Source: Streptococcus parasanguinis
Lineage (GTDB): Bacteria; Bacillota; Bacilli; Lactobacillales; Streptococcaceae
DNA: 64,000 nt
NCBI RefSeq assembly: GCF_016648855.1
Contig: NZ_JACLQU010000002.1
Coordinates: 145,610-209,609 of the forward strand
Direction of reading: 5' to 3'
A program made the translations under genes and the position numbers. How positions within the stretch are numbered: position 1 is the stretch's first letter; each line of letters starts with the position of its first letter. Positions 17,066 through 26,433 of the stretch are shown piece by piece. The notes beneath the pieces are model-generated. The model was not told the DNA's origin. It ran no database searches and was given only the letters and a program-made list of their open reading frames with translations.

Positions 17066-17452
17066 TTATTCACTAAATCTTAAAAAATAGCCATCTGGAT
17101 CCAGAATTGCAAATTCATGAGGATAGATATAATGGTCGTCAACACGAAATTTTCTTTTAATTAATGGGCGATGAATAGGATAGTTGGCTTCTAACAATTT
17201 CTGATAGAGCCTAGGGACATCCTCTATACCAAAGGAGATGTTAATTCCTTGGCCAAATGGGTAGGTTAGTTCAGCTAATTCTTCAACTGTCCCCTCCTCT
17301 AGCATGAGCTGGCAATCTTCAAGAGACAGGAAGAGAAATTTTTCTTCTGGGCGCTCGTATTCGATGGTGAAACCGAGCAAATCACAGTAGAAGGAACGGG
17401 ACTGTTCTATATTCGAAACCATAAACTCGGGAATTACTGCATTGTAGTTCAT
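17066..17452 (-). CDS. Glyoxalase/bleomycin-resistance (VOC) family protein
   Basis: A 128-residue VOC protein: MNYNAVIPEFMVSNIEQSRSFYCDLLGFTIEYE at the N-terminus and HEFAILDPDGYFLRFSE at the C-terminus give the paired beta-alpha-beta-beta-beta modules. The DPDGYFLRF motif with its metal-ligand-type Glu region is typical. Members range from dioxygenases to drug-binding proteins; this one has no specific assignment. It lies 11 nt downstream of exoA on the same strand. Its 3' end is duplicated at 16122-16227. Confidence 0.85.
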   Translation of the reverse strand: MNYNAVIPEFMVSNIEQSRSFYCDLLGFTIEYERPEEKFLFLSLEDCQLMLEEGTVEELAELTYPFGQGINISFGIEDVPRLYQKLLEANYPIHRPLIKRKFRVDDHYIYPHEFAILDPDGYFLRFSE

Positions 17453-17463
17453 AAAGAAAATCC

Positions 17464-18291
17464 TTATAATTCAATTTCCAAGACAATCGGTGTGTGGTCT
17501 TGGCGTGCGCCTGAGTCAATCATGTCTGATTTAGTAACCTTATCTGCAATGCGGTTTGAGGTTAACCAATAGTCGATTCTCCAGCCCGTATTGTTGATTT
17601 TTGAGGTTTTACTTCGTTGTGCCCACCAAGTATAGCGCTCAGGAACATCACCATGTAGGTGACGAAAGGTATCTGTAAATCCTTTGGCCAAAAGATTTGT
17701 AAATCCTTCACGTTCTTCGTCTGTGAATCCTGGTGAACGGCGGTTGCTGGCTGGGTTGGCAAGGTCAATTTCCTTGTGGGCAACGTTGTAGTCCCCAGTT
17801 GCAAGGACGGTTTTTTCTTTGTCTAATTCAGCCAAATATTCAGCATACTTAACGTCCCAAATTTGACGTTCTTCCAAACGTTTGAGTCCATCACCAGCGT
17901 TAGGTGTGTAGACCTGAGTCACGAAAAATTCATCAAATTCCAAAGTAATGATCCGACCTTCCAAGTCCATGGTCGAAGGAGCTCCGATTTCTGGGAAAGT
18001 CACAACTGGTGTGAGCTCTTTTTTATAGAGGAACATGGTTCCAGCGTAGCCTTTACGAGCCGGTTCTTGAGAAGAGCGCCAGGTGTTTTCGTAGCCAGGG
18101 AAGAGCTCCTCAAGGATTTCGAGGTGTTTTTTAGTAGGACCTTTGGCGGATAACTTGGTTTCTTGAATGGCAATGATATCCGCATCCTCAGAAACCAAGG
18201 TTTGGAGGACTTCTTGAGAGAGTTTGGCGCGTGCTGAATCACTAGTTAATGCAGCATTAAGCGAGTCGATATTCCATGAAATGAGTTTCAT
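17464..18291 (-). CDS. exoA: Exodeoxyribonuclease III
   Basis: A 275-residue class II AP endonuclease/exonuclease III. Catalytic motifs are visible in order: LISWNIDSL, the metal Glu in IIAIQETKLS, VYTPNAGDGL, the Asn-containing TGDYNVAHKEIDL, and the final DHTPIVLEIEL with the catalytic His. It incises at abasic sites and trims 3' ends, complementing nth 4 kb upstream. The ATG at 18291 follows AAGGAAA; a possible ATG 21 nt upstream lacks a good site. Confidence 0.95.
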   Translation of the reverse strand: MKLISWNIDSLNAALTSDSARAKLSQEVLQTLVSEDADIIAIQETKLSAKGPTKKHLEILEELFPGYENTWRSSQEPARKGYAGTMFLYKKELTPVVTFPEIGAPSTMDLEGRIITLEFDEFFVTQVYTPNAGDGLKRLEERQIWDVKYAEYLAELDKEKTVLATGDYNVAHKEIDLANPASNRRSPGFTDEEREGFTNLLAKGFTDTFRHLHGDVPERYTWWAQRSKTSKINNTGWRIDYWLTSNRIADKVTKSDMIDSGARQDHTPIVLEIEL

Positions 18292-18325
18292 TGTATTTCC
18301 TTTTCTTGACATGATAGATAATTTT

Positions 18326-18334
18326 ATTATAACA
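18326..18334 (-). promoter_or_regulatory. Extended -10 promoter of exoA
   Basis: Reading on the minus strand, TGT plus TATAAT lies 34 nt before the exoA ATG. Confidence 0.6.
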
Positions 18335-18364
18335 AAAAATATATTTTTTTCTGATTAGAATGCC

Positions 18365-18393
18365 TTGAATTCTCCCCTGAAATCTATTATAAT
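18365..18393 (+). promoter_or_regulatory. Promoter of DUF3290/DUF421 operon
   Basis: TTGAAT, a 17-nt spacer and TATAAT. It is divergent from the exoA promoter. Confidence 0.75.
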
Positions 18394-18426
18394 AGCTTGA
18401 ATTCATTTGGAGAAAGGGAGTTCATT

Positions 18427-18879
18427 ATGAAATTTTACTCTTATGACTATGTATTGAGTCAGATCAGTCAGCAAAATTGGGTGACTATTGGGATCTCTGG
18501 TTTGCTCATTCTACTGACTGGTTTTTTTGCGGTGAAAGCTTATCGGGATAAGCACGATAGCAAATTCCGTGAATTATCCATTATCTCGATTTTGACTCTG
18601 GTTGCAGTGGTCTTGATCGGCATCAGCAATTTCCAAAATAGTCAAAGTAATAATGACCAATTCCAACGGTCTCTGCATTTTATTGAGGTCATCTCAAAGG
18701 AGTTGAATGTCAAAAAAGAAGACGTCTATGTCAATACTTCAGCAGCCACAGATGGGGCGATCCTGAAAGTTGGAGAAGTTTATTACCGGGCTATCGCAGG
18801 CTCTGACCCAGATAGCTACCTATTAGAAAAGATGGATCTGTATAAAACAGATGTAGAACTTGTGGAGGTGAACAAATGA
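18427..18879 (+). CDS. DUF3290 family membrane protein
   Basis: A 150-residue protein with two membrane segments (about residues 17-35 and 49-67) and a soluble C-terminal domain with VKKEDVYVNTSAATDGAILKVGEVYYRAI. This matches DUF3290, nearly always encoded next to a DUF421 protein, as here: the downstream ATG overlaps its stop by 4 nt. ATG 18427 has GGGAG 6 nt upstream; an upstream in-frame ATG lacks a site and would overlap the promoter. Function unknown; probably one complex with the DUF421 protein. Confidence 0.82.
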   Translation: MKFYSYDYVLSQISQQNWVTIGISGLLILLTGFFAVKAYRDKHDSKFRELSIISILTLVAVVLIGISNFQNSQSNNDQFQRSLHFIEVISKELNVKKEDVYVNTSAATDGAILKVGEVYYRAIAGSDPDSYLLEKMDLYKTDVELVEVNK

Positions 18880-19508
18880 TAGTAAATTTTTTAAACATCT
18901 TGATTAAATTAGCTTTGGGCTTGATTTCCTTGGTATTTGTCATCAATGTGACCGGGAAAGGAAACTTAGCACCAAATTCTGCAGTAGACCAGATACAGAA
19001 CTTTGTTCTTGGGGGAATTATTGGTGGGGTCATCTACAATAGCTCCATTACCATTCTTCAATACATTGTGATTCTCTTGATGTGGACCATTTTGATCTTA
19101 CTCTTAAAATGGCTCAATACCAATGTCCGTTTTATGAAGCACTTGATCGATGGCAAACCAACTGTCATTATCAAAAATGGGAAGCTTGATCCGGAAGCTT
19201 GTCGATCCAAGGGACTTTCTGCTTCAGACGTTGCCTTGAAATTGCGTTCACAAGGAATTTTCCAATTAAAGGGAGTGAAACGAGCTGTCATTGAACAAAA
19301 CGGTCAAATGATCGTTGTCCGTGCGGGGGATGAAAATCCTAAATACCCAATCATTACGGATGGTGTGGTTCAGCTTGAAATTTTGGAAACAATTGGGAAA
19401 AGTGAAGAGTGGTTGCTAGCTGAATTGGAAAAAGAAGGCTATGACAACGTTTTGGATATTTTCATTGCTGAGTATGACAAAGGAAAAATCAATGTTGTGA
19501 CTTATTAG
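18876..19508 (+). CDS. DUF421 (YetF-like) membrane protein
   Basis: A 210-residue protein with three N-terminal hydrophobic segments (to about residue 88) followed by the conserved DUF421 soluble part: IDGKPTVIIKNGKLDPEACRSKGLSASDVALKLRSQGIF. YetF/YcaP-type proteins are widespread in Bacilli; their role is unclear, with links to envelope and spore biology in Bacillus. It is translationally coupled to the DUF3290 gene and followed by a strong terminator. Confidence 0.87.
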   Translation: MIVNFLNILIKLALGLISLVFVINVTGKGNLAPNSAVDQIQNFVLGGIIGGVIYNSSITILQYIVILLMWTILILLLKWLNTNVRFMKHLIDGKPTVIIKNGKLDPEACRSKGLSASDVALKLRSQGIFQLKGVKRAVIEQNGQMIVVRAGDENPKYPIITDGVVQLEILETIGKSEEWLLAELEKEGYDNVLDIFIAEYDKGKINVVTY

Positions 19509-19511
19509 AAA

Positions 19512-19546
19512 AAAAGATTGGGCGAGCATGTCCAATCTTTTTTCTT
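19512..19546 (+). terminator. Terminator after DUF421 gene
   Basis: AAAAGATTGG pairs with CCAATCTTTT, then T-run. Confidence 0.85.
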
Positions 19547-19578
19547 CATAAAATTCCAGGAAAGGTCCCTTCCTTTTC

Positions 19579-19607
19579 TTGAGATACTCTTGGAAAAATA
19601 GTAAAAT
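19579..19607 (+). promoter_or_regulatory. Promoter of pbp2b
   Basis: TTGAGA, a 17-nt spacer and TAAAAT, 41 nt before the ATG. Confidence 0.6.
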
Positions 19608-19648
19608 GGAAAGTAAGTGTTGATTAGAAAAGAAGGATAGAACATTTC

Positions 19649-21700
19649 ATGAAGAAGAAAATACGGAAGTTTGAGAATCATTCGATCACACGCAGACTCT
19701 ACCTGCTGTTTAGTTTGATTTGCCTTCTTTTTTTGGTTCTGATTGCCCGACTTGGCTATATGCAGATCTCTCACCAAGCTTACTATACGGATAAATTGGC
19801 AAAAGCTACCAAAAAGACGGTCAAACAAGGGAGTGTGCGAGGGCAAATCTATGATGCTTCTGGTAAGCCCTTGGTGGAAAATGTGGGAAAACAAGTCTTG
19901 ACCTTTACGCGGGATCGTAAAATGACGGCCCAAGAAATGCGAGAGACAGCTGGGAAACTCCTGCAGTATGTCGACGTAGAAAATCCTCAAGTGACTGAAC
20001 GACAAGAAGTGGATTACTATCTAGCTAATACCAAGGTCTACCAAGAGGTCGTGGAACACCTACCTGAGAAAAAGAAATTTGATACCGATGGCAACCGCCT
20101 GCCGGAAGCCAAGATTTATCAAGCGGCAGTGGACAGTATTGACCCTTCAAAACTCGGTTACACAGATGATGAGAAAAAGATTATCTATCTTTATAGCCAA
20201 ATGAATGCTGTGGAGAATTTTGCGACGGGGATTATTTCGACGCAAACACTAGGAGCTGAGCAGATTGCGACCATCGCGGCTGACAGTCAGGACCTTCCTG
20301 GAATTGCGATCACGACCAGCTGGGACCGCAAGGTTTTGGATACTCCTTTAGCTTCTATCATCGGAACGGTTTCGACTGAGCAGGCAGGACTTCCAGCAGA
20401 AGAAGTCGAGGAATATGTCAAAAAAGGTTATGCCCTCAATGACCGGGTTGGAACGTCTTATCTCGAAAAGGAATACGAAAACGTCCTTCAAGGAAAACGC
20501 AGTGAAAAAGAAATTCTCCTGGATAAAAATGGCAACATGGATAAAGTGGTAGACATTTCAAAAGGAGCTAAGGGGGAAAACCTCAAGCTCTCGATTGACT
20601 TGGATTTCCAAAAAGGGGTGGAAGATATTCTCCGCTCTGCCTTTAGCGCAGAGTTGCAAGCTGGAAATGCGACCTACTCCGAAGGTGTCTATGCTGTAGC
20701 CCTTGAGCCTGATACAGGGAAAGTCCTTGCCATGGCAGGGATCAAACACCAGGCTGGTAGTCAAGATTTATCAACCGATGCTTTGGGAACAGTCACCAAT
20801 GTTTTCGTCCCAGGATCGGTCGTTAAAGGAGCAACCTTGACTTCAGGATGGGAAAATGGTGCCATTTCCGGCAATCAGGTACTGACCGATCAGCCCATTG
20901 TTTTTGCAGGATCAACGCCGATTAACTCTTGGTTTACTCAATACGGTAGTCGCTCCATCAATGCAGTAGAAGCTTTGGAATACTCTTCTAATACCTATAT
21001 GGTCCAAATTGCCCTTAAGATGATGGGACAACCCTACACTCCAAATATGACCTTACAAGTGGATCAAGTGGACCCTGCTATGAAAAAACTGCGTTCTACT
21101 TTTGCAGAGTACGGTCTTGGAACGTCAACGGGGATTGACCTTCCCAATGAATCGACCGGTTTTATCCCGAAAGAGTATACAGTCGGTAATTATTTGACCA
21201 ATGCCTTTGGCCAGTTTGACAACTACACCCCTATGCAATTGGCTCAGTATGCGGCAACCGTTGCAAATGATGGGAAGCGGGTGAGTCCTCATGTCGTCGA
21301 AGGCATCTATGACAATAATGATCAAGGTGGCCTCGGTCAGTTGAAAAAAGCGATCGAAGCCAAGGAGCTCAATCAAGTCCATATCTCAGCGGAGGACATG
21401 GCTTTGATCAAGCAAGGGTTTTACCAAGTGGCCAATGGTACGAGTGGGTTGACGACAGGAAAAACCGTTGGTCGTGGGGCCAGTGTGCCCATCAGTGCAA
21501 AGACTGGTACAGCTGAAACCACTGTCGATGGAGGCAAACAAGCCATTAATACTAATGTGGTGGCGTATGCACCATCGAATAATCCAAAGATTGCGGTAGC
21601 GGTGGTCTTTCCACATAATACCAATCTACAGGCGACGGTTAGTCATTCCATTACGCGTGACATTATTAACTTATACAATCAGAAACACCCCATGAATTAG
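19649..21700 (+). CDS. pbp2b: Penicillin-binding protein 2B (class B transpeptidase)
   Basis: A 683-residue monofunctional transpeptidase of the elongation machinery. A short cytoplasmic tail and one membrane anchor (about residues 18-40) precede the dimerisation domain ([15 protein letters not shown]) and the transpeptidase domain with SVVK (390-393), SSN (446-448) and KTG (618-620). It cross-links peptidoglycan and is a beta-lactam target; in pneumococcus its mosaic alleles give resistance. recR follows 10 nt downstream, the usual streptococcal order. I saw no obvious mosaic block, but this needs an alignment. Confidence 0.95.
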   Translation: MKKKIRKFENHSITRRLYLLFSLICLLFLVLIARLGYMQISHQAYYTDKLAKATKKTVKQGSVRGQIYDASGKPLVENVGKQVLTFTRDRKMTAQEMRETAGKLLQYVDVENPQVTERQEVDYYLANTKVYQEVVEHLPEKKKFDTDGNRLPEAKIYQAAVDSIDPSKLGYTDDEKKIIYLYSQMNAVENFATGIISTQTLGAEQIATIAADSQDLPGIAITTSWDRKVLDTPLASIIGTVSTEQAGLPAEEVEEYVKKGYALNDRVGTSYLEKEYENVLQGKRSEKEILLDKNGNMDKVVDISKGAKGENLKLSIDLDFQKGVEDILRSAFSAELQAGNATYSEGVYAVALEPDTGKVLAMAGIKHQAGSQDLSTDALGTVTNVFVPGSVVKGATLTSGWENGAISGNQVLTDQPIVFAGSTPINSWFTQYGSRSINAVEALEYSSNTYMVQIALKMMGQPYTPNMTLQVDQVDPAMKKLRSTFAEYGLGTSTGIDLPNESTGFIPKEYTVGNYLTNAFGQFDNYTPMQLAQYAATVANDGKRVSPHVVEGIYDNNDQGGLGQLKKAIEAKELNQVHISAEDMALIKQGFYQVANGTSGLTTGKTVGRGASVPISAKTGTAETTVDGGKQAINTNVVAYAPSNNPKIAVAVVFPHNTNLQATVSHSITRDIINLYNQKHPMN

Positions 21701-21710
21701 AAAGGAAACT

Positions 21711-22307
21711 ATGCTTTATCCAGCACCTATTGCAAAATTAATTGACAGCTATTCGAAGTTGCCAGGAATTGGGATCAAAACAGCGACCCGTTTGGCTTTT
21801 TACACCATTGGTATGTCAGATGATGATGTTAATGAATTTGCCAAAAACTTACTCAATGCCAAGCGTGAGCTAGGGTATTGCAGTATTTGTGGCAATTTAA
21901 CCGATGAAGAAACCTGCGAGATTTGCCGAGATGAAACGCGGGATCCATCCCTCATTCTTGTTGTAGAAGATAGCCGGGATGTCTCTGCTATGGAAAATAT
22001 CCAGGAATACCACGGTCGCTATCATGTCTTGCATGGCTTAATCTCACCCATGAATGGCGTGGGACCCGATGATATCAATCTCAAGAGTTTGCTCAGTCGC
22101 TTGATGGATGGAACAGTTACTGAGGTCATTGTTGCGACCAATGCGACGGCAGACGGGGAAGCGACATCTATGTATATCTCACGCGTGCTCAAACCAGCAG
22201 GCATCAAAGTGACCCGTTTGGCACGGGGTCTAGCAGTTGGAGCCGATATCGAGTATGCGGACGAAGTGACCCTTCTTCGCGCGATCGAAAATCGGACAGA
22301 ATTATAA
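21711..22307 (+). CDS. recR: Recombination protein RecR
   Basis: A 198-residue RecR of standard length: an N-terminal helix-hairpin-helix ([15 protein letters not shown]), a four-Cys zinc finger ([16 protein letters not shown]), and a Toprim domain ([15 protein letters not shown]) followed by a Walker-B-like region. With RecO it loads RecA at gaps. It is encoded directly after pbp2b. Confidence 0.97.
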   Translation: MLYPAPIAKLIDSYSKLPGIGIKTATRLAFYTIGMSDDDVNEFAKNLLNAKRELGYCSICGNLTDEETCEICRDETRDPSLILVVEDSRDVSAMENIQEYHGRYHVLHGLISPMNGVGPDDINLKSLLSRLMDGTVTEVIVATNATADGEATSMYISRVLKPAGIKVTRLARGLAVGADIEYADEVTLLRAIENRTEL

Positions 22308-22336
22308 GAGAAGTTCTTTCGAAAGGGCTATCATTG

Positions 22337-22345
22337 TGGTATACT
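22337..22345 (+). promoter_or_regulatory. Extended -10 promoter of ddl
   Basis: TGG plus TATACT, 38 nt before the ddl ATG. Confidence 0.6.
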
Positions 22346-22383
22346 ATCAAATAAGAAATCAAGGGAATAATTAGGGAGAAACT

Positions 22384-23430
22384 ATGAGTAAACAAGACTT
22401 AATCCTGTTATATGGTGGACGTAGTGCAGAACGTGAAGTATCTGTTCTTTCAGCAGAAAGCGTGATGCGCGCGATTGATTACCAAGCATTTTCGGTTCAG
22501 ACCTATTTTATTACGCAGTCAGGAGACTTCATCCAGACGCAAGCTTTTGAAGAGAAACCAGCGGATGATGAGAAATTGATGACCAACGATACAGTGGACT
22601 GGTCTAAAAAAGTCGCACCATCAGCGATTTACAAGGAAGGAGCAGTGGTCTTTCCAGTGCTTCATGGACCGATGGGTGAAGATGGTTCCATCCAAGGCTT
22701 CTTAGAAGTCTTGAAAATGCCTTATGTTGGCTGTGGCATCTTGGCTTCTAGTGTCGCGATGGACAAGATCACGACCAAGCGGGTTTTGGAATCTGCAGGG
22801 ATTCCACAAGTTCCATATGTAGCTGTAGTAGAAGGCGATGATATAGATGAGAAAATTGCTACAATTGAAGCCACTCTCTCTTATCCTGTCTTTACTAAAC
22901 CATCCAATATGGGTTCTAGCGTAGGGATTTCAAAATCTGAAAACCAAACTGAACTTCGGACTGCTCTTGAATTGGCCTTCAAATACGATAGCCGTGTCTT
23001 GGTAGAACAAGGGGTCAATGCGCGTGAGATCGAAGTTGGACTTCTTGGAAACTATGATGTGAAGAGCACCTTGCCAGGTGAAGTTGTGAAAGATGTGGCC
23101 TTCTATGATTATGATGCTAAATACATCGACAATAAAATTACCATGGCGATTCCAGCTCAATTGGACCCTGAGGTTGTGAAAACCATGCGGACCAACGCAG
23201 AAAAAGCCTTTCGTGCAATCGGTGGTCTAGGTTTAGCGCGTTGTGATTTCTTCTATACCGATAAAGGAGAGATCTTCTTAAACGAACTCAATACCATGCC
23301 AGGATTTACCCAATGGTCTATGTATCCCTTGCTTTGGGACAATATGGGACTTAACTATACAGATTTGATCACCAAGTTAGTAGAGCTTGGAAAAGAAGTC
23401 TTCCAAAAACACGAAGCGCATTTGTTGTAA
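22384..23430 (+). CDS. ddl: D-alanine--D-alanine ligase
   Basis: A 348-residue Ddl. Visible are [33 protein letters not shown], the ATP-grasp loop [14 protein letters not shown], and the C-terminal ligand set [21 protein letters not shown]. It makes the D-Ala-D-Ala dipeptide that MurF, encoded next, attaches to the UDP-MurNAc tripeptide. GGGAGAAACT supports the start. Confidence 0.97.
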   Translation: MSKQDLILLYGGRSAEREVSVLSAESVMRAIDYQAFSVQTYFITQSGDFIQTQAFEEKPADDEKLMTNDTVDWSKKVAPSAIYKEGAVVFPVLHGPMGEDGSIQGFLEVLKMPYVGCGILASSVAMDKITTKRVLESAGIPQVPYVAVVEGDDIDEKIATIEATLSYPVFTKPSNMGSSVGISKSENQTELRTALELAFKYDSRVLVEQGVNAREIEVGLLGNYDVKSTLPGEVVKDVAFYDYDAKYIDNKITMAIPAQLDPEVVKTMRTNAEKAFRAIGGLGLARCDFFYTDKGEIFLNELNTMPGFTQWSMYPLLWDNMGLNYTDLITKLVELGKEVFQKHEAHLL

Positions 23431-23442
23431 GAAAAGAGAGAG

Positions 23443-23550
23443 TGGGACAGAAATCGGTAATTCGTTAGAATTCGATTTCGTGGTCCCACCTCCGCACAGT
23501 TGAGTAGGCCTGTAAAAGCTGATGAAATCAGCGTAGTAGAGCCCACTCAA
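23443..23550 (+). repeat. Paired intergenic hairpins after ddl
   Basis: Hairpin one pairs GTGGGAC (23443-23449) with GTCCCAC (23482-23488) and contains GAAATC/GATTTC and AATTC/GAATT arms. Hairpin two pairs TTGAGT (23500-23505) with ACTCAA (23545-23550) and contains GCTGAT/ATCAGC. Both lead into the dispersed repeat, and together they look like a composite streptococcal intergenic repeat. Confidence 0.6.
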
Positions 23551-23610
23551 CCACTGCGTCTTGCTCGACAATCCAAAAATAATTGAGAGGCTAGGACTTC
23601 TGTCCCAGCC
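23547..23610 (+). repeat. Dispersed 64-bp repeat, copy 2
   Basis: The second copy of the element at 16043-16106, with 7 mismatches. Here it ends in a full terminator. Confidence 0.8.
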
Positions 23611-23619
23611 ACTTTTTTT
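23589..23619 (+). terminator. Terminator of the ddl unit
   Basis: GGCT-a-GGAC and GTCC-c-AGCC form an 8-bp stem with one internal mismatch, followed by seven T. Confidence 0.8.
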
Positions 23620-23632
23620 GTGGTCTAGAATA

Positions 23633-23641
23633 TGGTATAAT
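23633..23641 (+). promoter_or_regulatory. Extended -10 promoter of murF
   Basis: TGG plus TATAAT. The leader contains an AGCGTCC/GGACGCT hairpin (23659-23682) before the ribosome site. Confidence 0.65.
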
Positions 23642-23704
23642 GAGAAGAATTTGATAGGAGCGTCCGGACCTTTAAGGACGCTACGGAGAACTGAGGAGTC
23701 GGAT

Positions 23705-25075
23705 ATGAATCTCACATTACATGAAGTTGCTCATCTAGTACATGCAAAAAATGATATCAGCCAATTTGAAGATGTGGCCCTCGTCAAGCCTGAATTTGAC
23801 AGCCGTTTGATTGGGCCTGGAGACCTGTTTGTTCCTTTAAAGGGAGCGCGTGATGGTCATGACTTTATTGAGACTGCTTTTGAAAACGGAGCCGTAGCCA
23901 CTTTTTCAGAGAAAGTGGTAGAAGGCCACCCTTATATTTTGGTGGAAGATGTGCTGAGCGCTTTTCAAACACTTGCTGCAGCCTATCTTCAAAAGACAAA
24001 AGTAGATGTTTTTGCAGTGACGGGGTCAAATGGTAAAACCACCACAAAAGATATGTTGGCACAGCTTTTGTCCACTACTTACCTAACCTATAAAACACAG
24101 GGAAACTATAATAACGAAATTGGTCTTCCTTATACGGTTTTGCATATGCCAGAAGGAACAGACAAACTCGTCCTTGAAATGGGGCAAGACCATCTAGGAG
24201 ATATCCATCTCTTGTCAGAACTGGCGCATCCAAAAGCTGCTATTGTCACCTTGATTGGAGAAGCCCATTTGGAATTCTTTAAAGATCGAAGTGAGATCGC
24301 AAAAGGAAAACTCCAGATTGCGGATGGCATGCCAGAAGGTGGCCTTCTGGTGGTTCCAGCTGATCCGATCGTGAATGCCTACCTCCCTGAAAAACAAAAA
24401 GTGGTTCGCTTTGGGCCAGATGAGGAGATTTTTATTACCGAGTTAATCGAACGAAAGGACAGCCTAACCTTCCGAGCGAATTTCTTAGAAGAAGCGATTG
24501 ATCTTCCGGTAACAGGAAAATACAATGCGACCAATGCTATGATCGCAGCTTATGTTGCCCTGCAAGAAGGAGTGAGTGAGGCTGCGATTCGTGATAGTTT
24601 TGAAACCTTGCAATTAACACGCAACCGGACAGAATGGAAGAAAGCAGGTAATGGGGCGGATATCCTATCCGATGTCTACAATGCTAACCCAACGGCTATG
24701 CGCCTAATCTTAGAAACTTTCTCGACTATTCCTGCTAATCCAAATGGCCGAAAATTAGCCGTCCTGGCAGATATGAAAGAACTAGGGGAGCAATCTATTG
24801 ATCTGCACAACCAAATGATTCTTAGTCTCTCGCCGGATGTTTTGGATACGGTTATTTTCTATGGCCAAGACATTGCGGGATTGGCTCAGTTAGCGAGTCA
24901 GATGTTCCCACTCGGACATGTCTATTATTTCAAGAAAACAGCTGAGGAAGATCAGTTTGAGGACATGGTCAAACAAGTCAAGGAAAGCTTGAAAGAGCAA
25001 GACCAAATCCTTATCAAGGGAAGCAATTCCATGAATTTGGCAAAATTAGTAGAGGAATTGGAGAATGGTAAGTAA
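23705..25075 (+). CDS. murF: UDP-MurNAc-tripeptide--D-Ala-D-Ala ligase
   Basis: A 456-residue Mur ligase from ATG 23705 (GAGGAG 6 nt upstream); a longer open frame upstream runs through the terminator and promoter and is discarded. The P-loop VFAVTGSNGKTTTKDML, the TQGNYNNEIGLPYTVL region and the C-terminal LSDVYNANPTAMRLILE are MurF hallmarks. It adds D-Ala-D-Ala, made by Ddl next door, to complete the pentapeptide precursor. The next gene overlaps by 11 nt. Confidence 0.96.
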   Translation: MNLTLHEVAHLVHAKNDISQFEDVALVKPEFDSRLIGPGDLFVPLKGARDGHDFIETAFENGAVATFSEKVVEGHPYILVEDVLSAFQTLAAAYLQKTKVDVFAVTGSNGKTTTKDMLAQLLSTTYLTYKTQGNYNNEIGLPYTVLHMPEGTDKLVLEMGQDHLGDIHLLSELAHPKAAIVTLIGEAHLEFFKDRSEIAKGKLQIADGMPEGGLLVVPADPIVNAYLPEKQKVVRFGPDEEIFITELIERKDSLTFRANFLEEAIDLPVTGKYNATNAMIAAYVALQEGVSEAAIRDSFETLQLTRNRTEWKKAGNGADILSDVYNANPTAMRLILETFSTIPANPNGRKLAVLADMKELGEQSIDLHNQMILSLSPDVLDTVIFYGQDIAGLAQLASQMFPLGHVYYFKKTAEEDQFEDMVKQVKESLKEQDQILIKGSNSMNLAKLVEELENGK

Positions 25076-25676
25076 TAATGTACTGAAGGACATTCAGCGC
25101 TTGATTTCAATCACCAATACAGGCTTAGCGTTCTCAAAAGATCCATTTGATCAAGAGCGCTACCAGGATATTCGTGAAATTTTACAGGATCTTGTGAGAG
25201 AAACGACTGATCTGAATTCACAAGAATTATCGGATTTGTTTCGACCGACAAACTATTATGACACCCCCTTAATTGATGTTAGGGCTTGGATTGTCAAAGA
25301 TAGAAAACTTTGTCTGGTGAAAGGTCAGGGAGAAGAGACCTGGGCTTTGCCAGGTGGTTTTGGTGAGGTTGGCTATTCTCCTAAAGAAAATATTTTAAAG
25401 GAAATCCAAGAAGAAACGGGCTATGTAGCACGTGTCAATCGCTTGTTGGCAGTATTTGATACCAATCGCTACCAATTGCAAAGCCGCCAATATGTGAAAT
25501 TGGTATTTGAATGTGAATTGCTGGATGGAAGTTTTCAACAGAATCAGGAAATTTCTGATCTTGCATTTTTTGAGAGAGGGAAAATGCCTGCTCTTTCTAC
25601 CAAGCGCAATACAGAAGAACAATTGAATTTCCTTTGGGAGGTTTATGATGGGAAACGAGATTTGTATTGTGATTAA
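25065..25676 (+). CDS. Nudix hydrolase with N-terminal helical domain
   Basis: A 203-residue protein: residues 1-65 form a helical Nudix_N-type domain (DIQRLISITNTGLAFSKDPFDQERY), followed by the Nudix fold with LPGGFGEVGYSPKENILKEI...EETGY. In the box, the first Glu position is Tyr and the Arg is Lys, a variant common in this subgroup. The substrate is unknown. Its ATG lies within the end of murF, so the two are coupled. Confidence 0.85.
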   Translation: MVSNNVLKDIQRLISITNTGLAFSKDPFDQERYQDIREILQDLVRETTDLNSQELSDLFRPTNYYDTPLIDVRAWIVKDRKLCLVKGQGEETWALPGGFGEVGYSPKENILKEIQEETGYVARVNRLLAVFDTNRYQLQSRQYVKLVFECELLDGSFQQNQEISDLAFFERGKMPALSTKRNTEEQLNFLWEVYDGKRDLYCD

Positions 25677-25706
25677 AAACGATCTATAAATTAAAGGGAT
25701 ATAAAA

Positions 25707-26408
25707 ATGACACTTTGGGATTTATTGTTTACGAACCAAAAATCAGCCCCGCCTGAGTTTGGACTCTGGTATTTCATTTTGCCAGCTTCTTTGTTGGTGG
25801 TTGGCTACTTTTCTATTAAATATGCGCAGTCGAAAAGCTACCAACGCTTTTGGTACTGGGCACAATTGATTCAAGTCTTGACTATCAATGCTTGGTATAT
25901 TCTAGCCCACATGCCTTTGACAGATAATTTGCCTTTTTATCATTGTCGCTTGGCCATGCTTGCAATCCTCTTTGCCCCGAGAGGAACCTATATCAAGCAA
26001 TATTTTGCTCTCTTGGGAGTTTTGGGATCGATTGCGGCCTTGGTTTATCCGGCCTTTGACCCCTTCCCATTCCCCCATATTACTGTGCTCAATCTGATTT
26101 TTAGTCACTGGGCCTTGTTTGCCAATAGTTTGATTTACCTGCAAGATTTTTATCAGTCGGAAAAGCAAGACAGCCTACGAATTGTTAAGATCACCTTTGG
26201 CATGAATGCCGTCATCTTTTTGGTCAACCTTTTGACCAGTGGAGATTACGGCTTCTTAAAGCGTCCACCAATCATTGGAGACCACGGTGCTCTCTTGAAC
26301 TACCTCTTGGTCAGCATTGTGATGGTGGCAGGTATTTGCTTGGTCAATCAACGCTATAAATACAAATACAAGATGGTCGAAGAGAGTATAGTTTCGCGTT
26401 CAGAATAA
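25707..26408 (+). CDS. YwaF/TIGR02206-type membrane protein, paralogue 1
   Basis: A 233-residue membrane protein with about seven hydrophobic segments. Shared signatures with the next two genes are an APP...WYF start, LPFYHCRLAMLAILFAP near residue 73, YPAFDPFPFPH near 112, FSHWAL, and a late GDYGFLKRPPIIGDHG. These match YwaF-like proteins, whose role is unknown. It is the first of three tandem copies. Confidence 0.8.
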   Translation: MTLWDLLFTNQKSAPPEFGLWYFILPASLLVVGYFSIKYAQSKSYQRFWYWAQLIQVLTINAWYILAHMPLTDNLPFYHCRLAMLAILFAPRGTYIKQYFALLGVLGSIAALVYPAFDPFPFPHITVLNLIFSHWALFANSLIYLQDFYQSEKQDSLRIVKITFGMNAVIFLVNLLTSGDYGFLKRPPIIGDHGALLNYLLVSIVMVAGICLVNQRYKYKYKMVEESIVSRSE

Positions 26409-26433
26409 AAAGAGCAGATAAGGGAAAGAAATC

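Noticed and set aside
23561..23704. N-terminal extension of murF
   Set aside because: It passes through a terminator and a promoter; the internal ATG 23705 has a good ribosome site and the expected family start.
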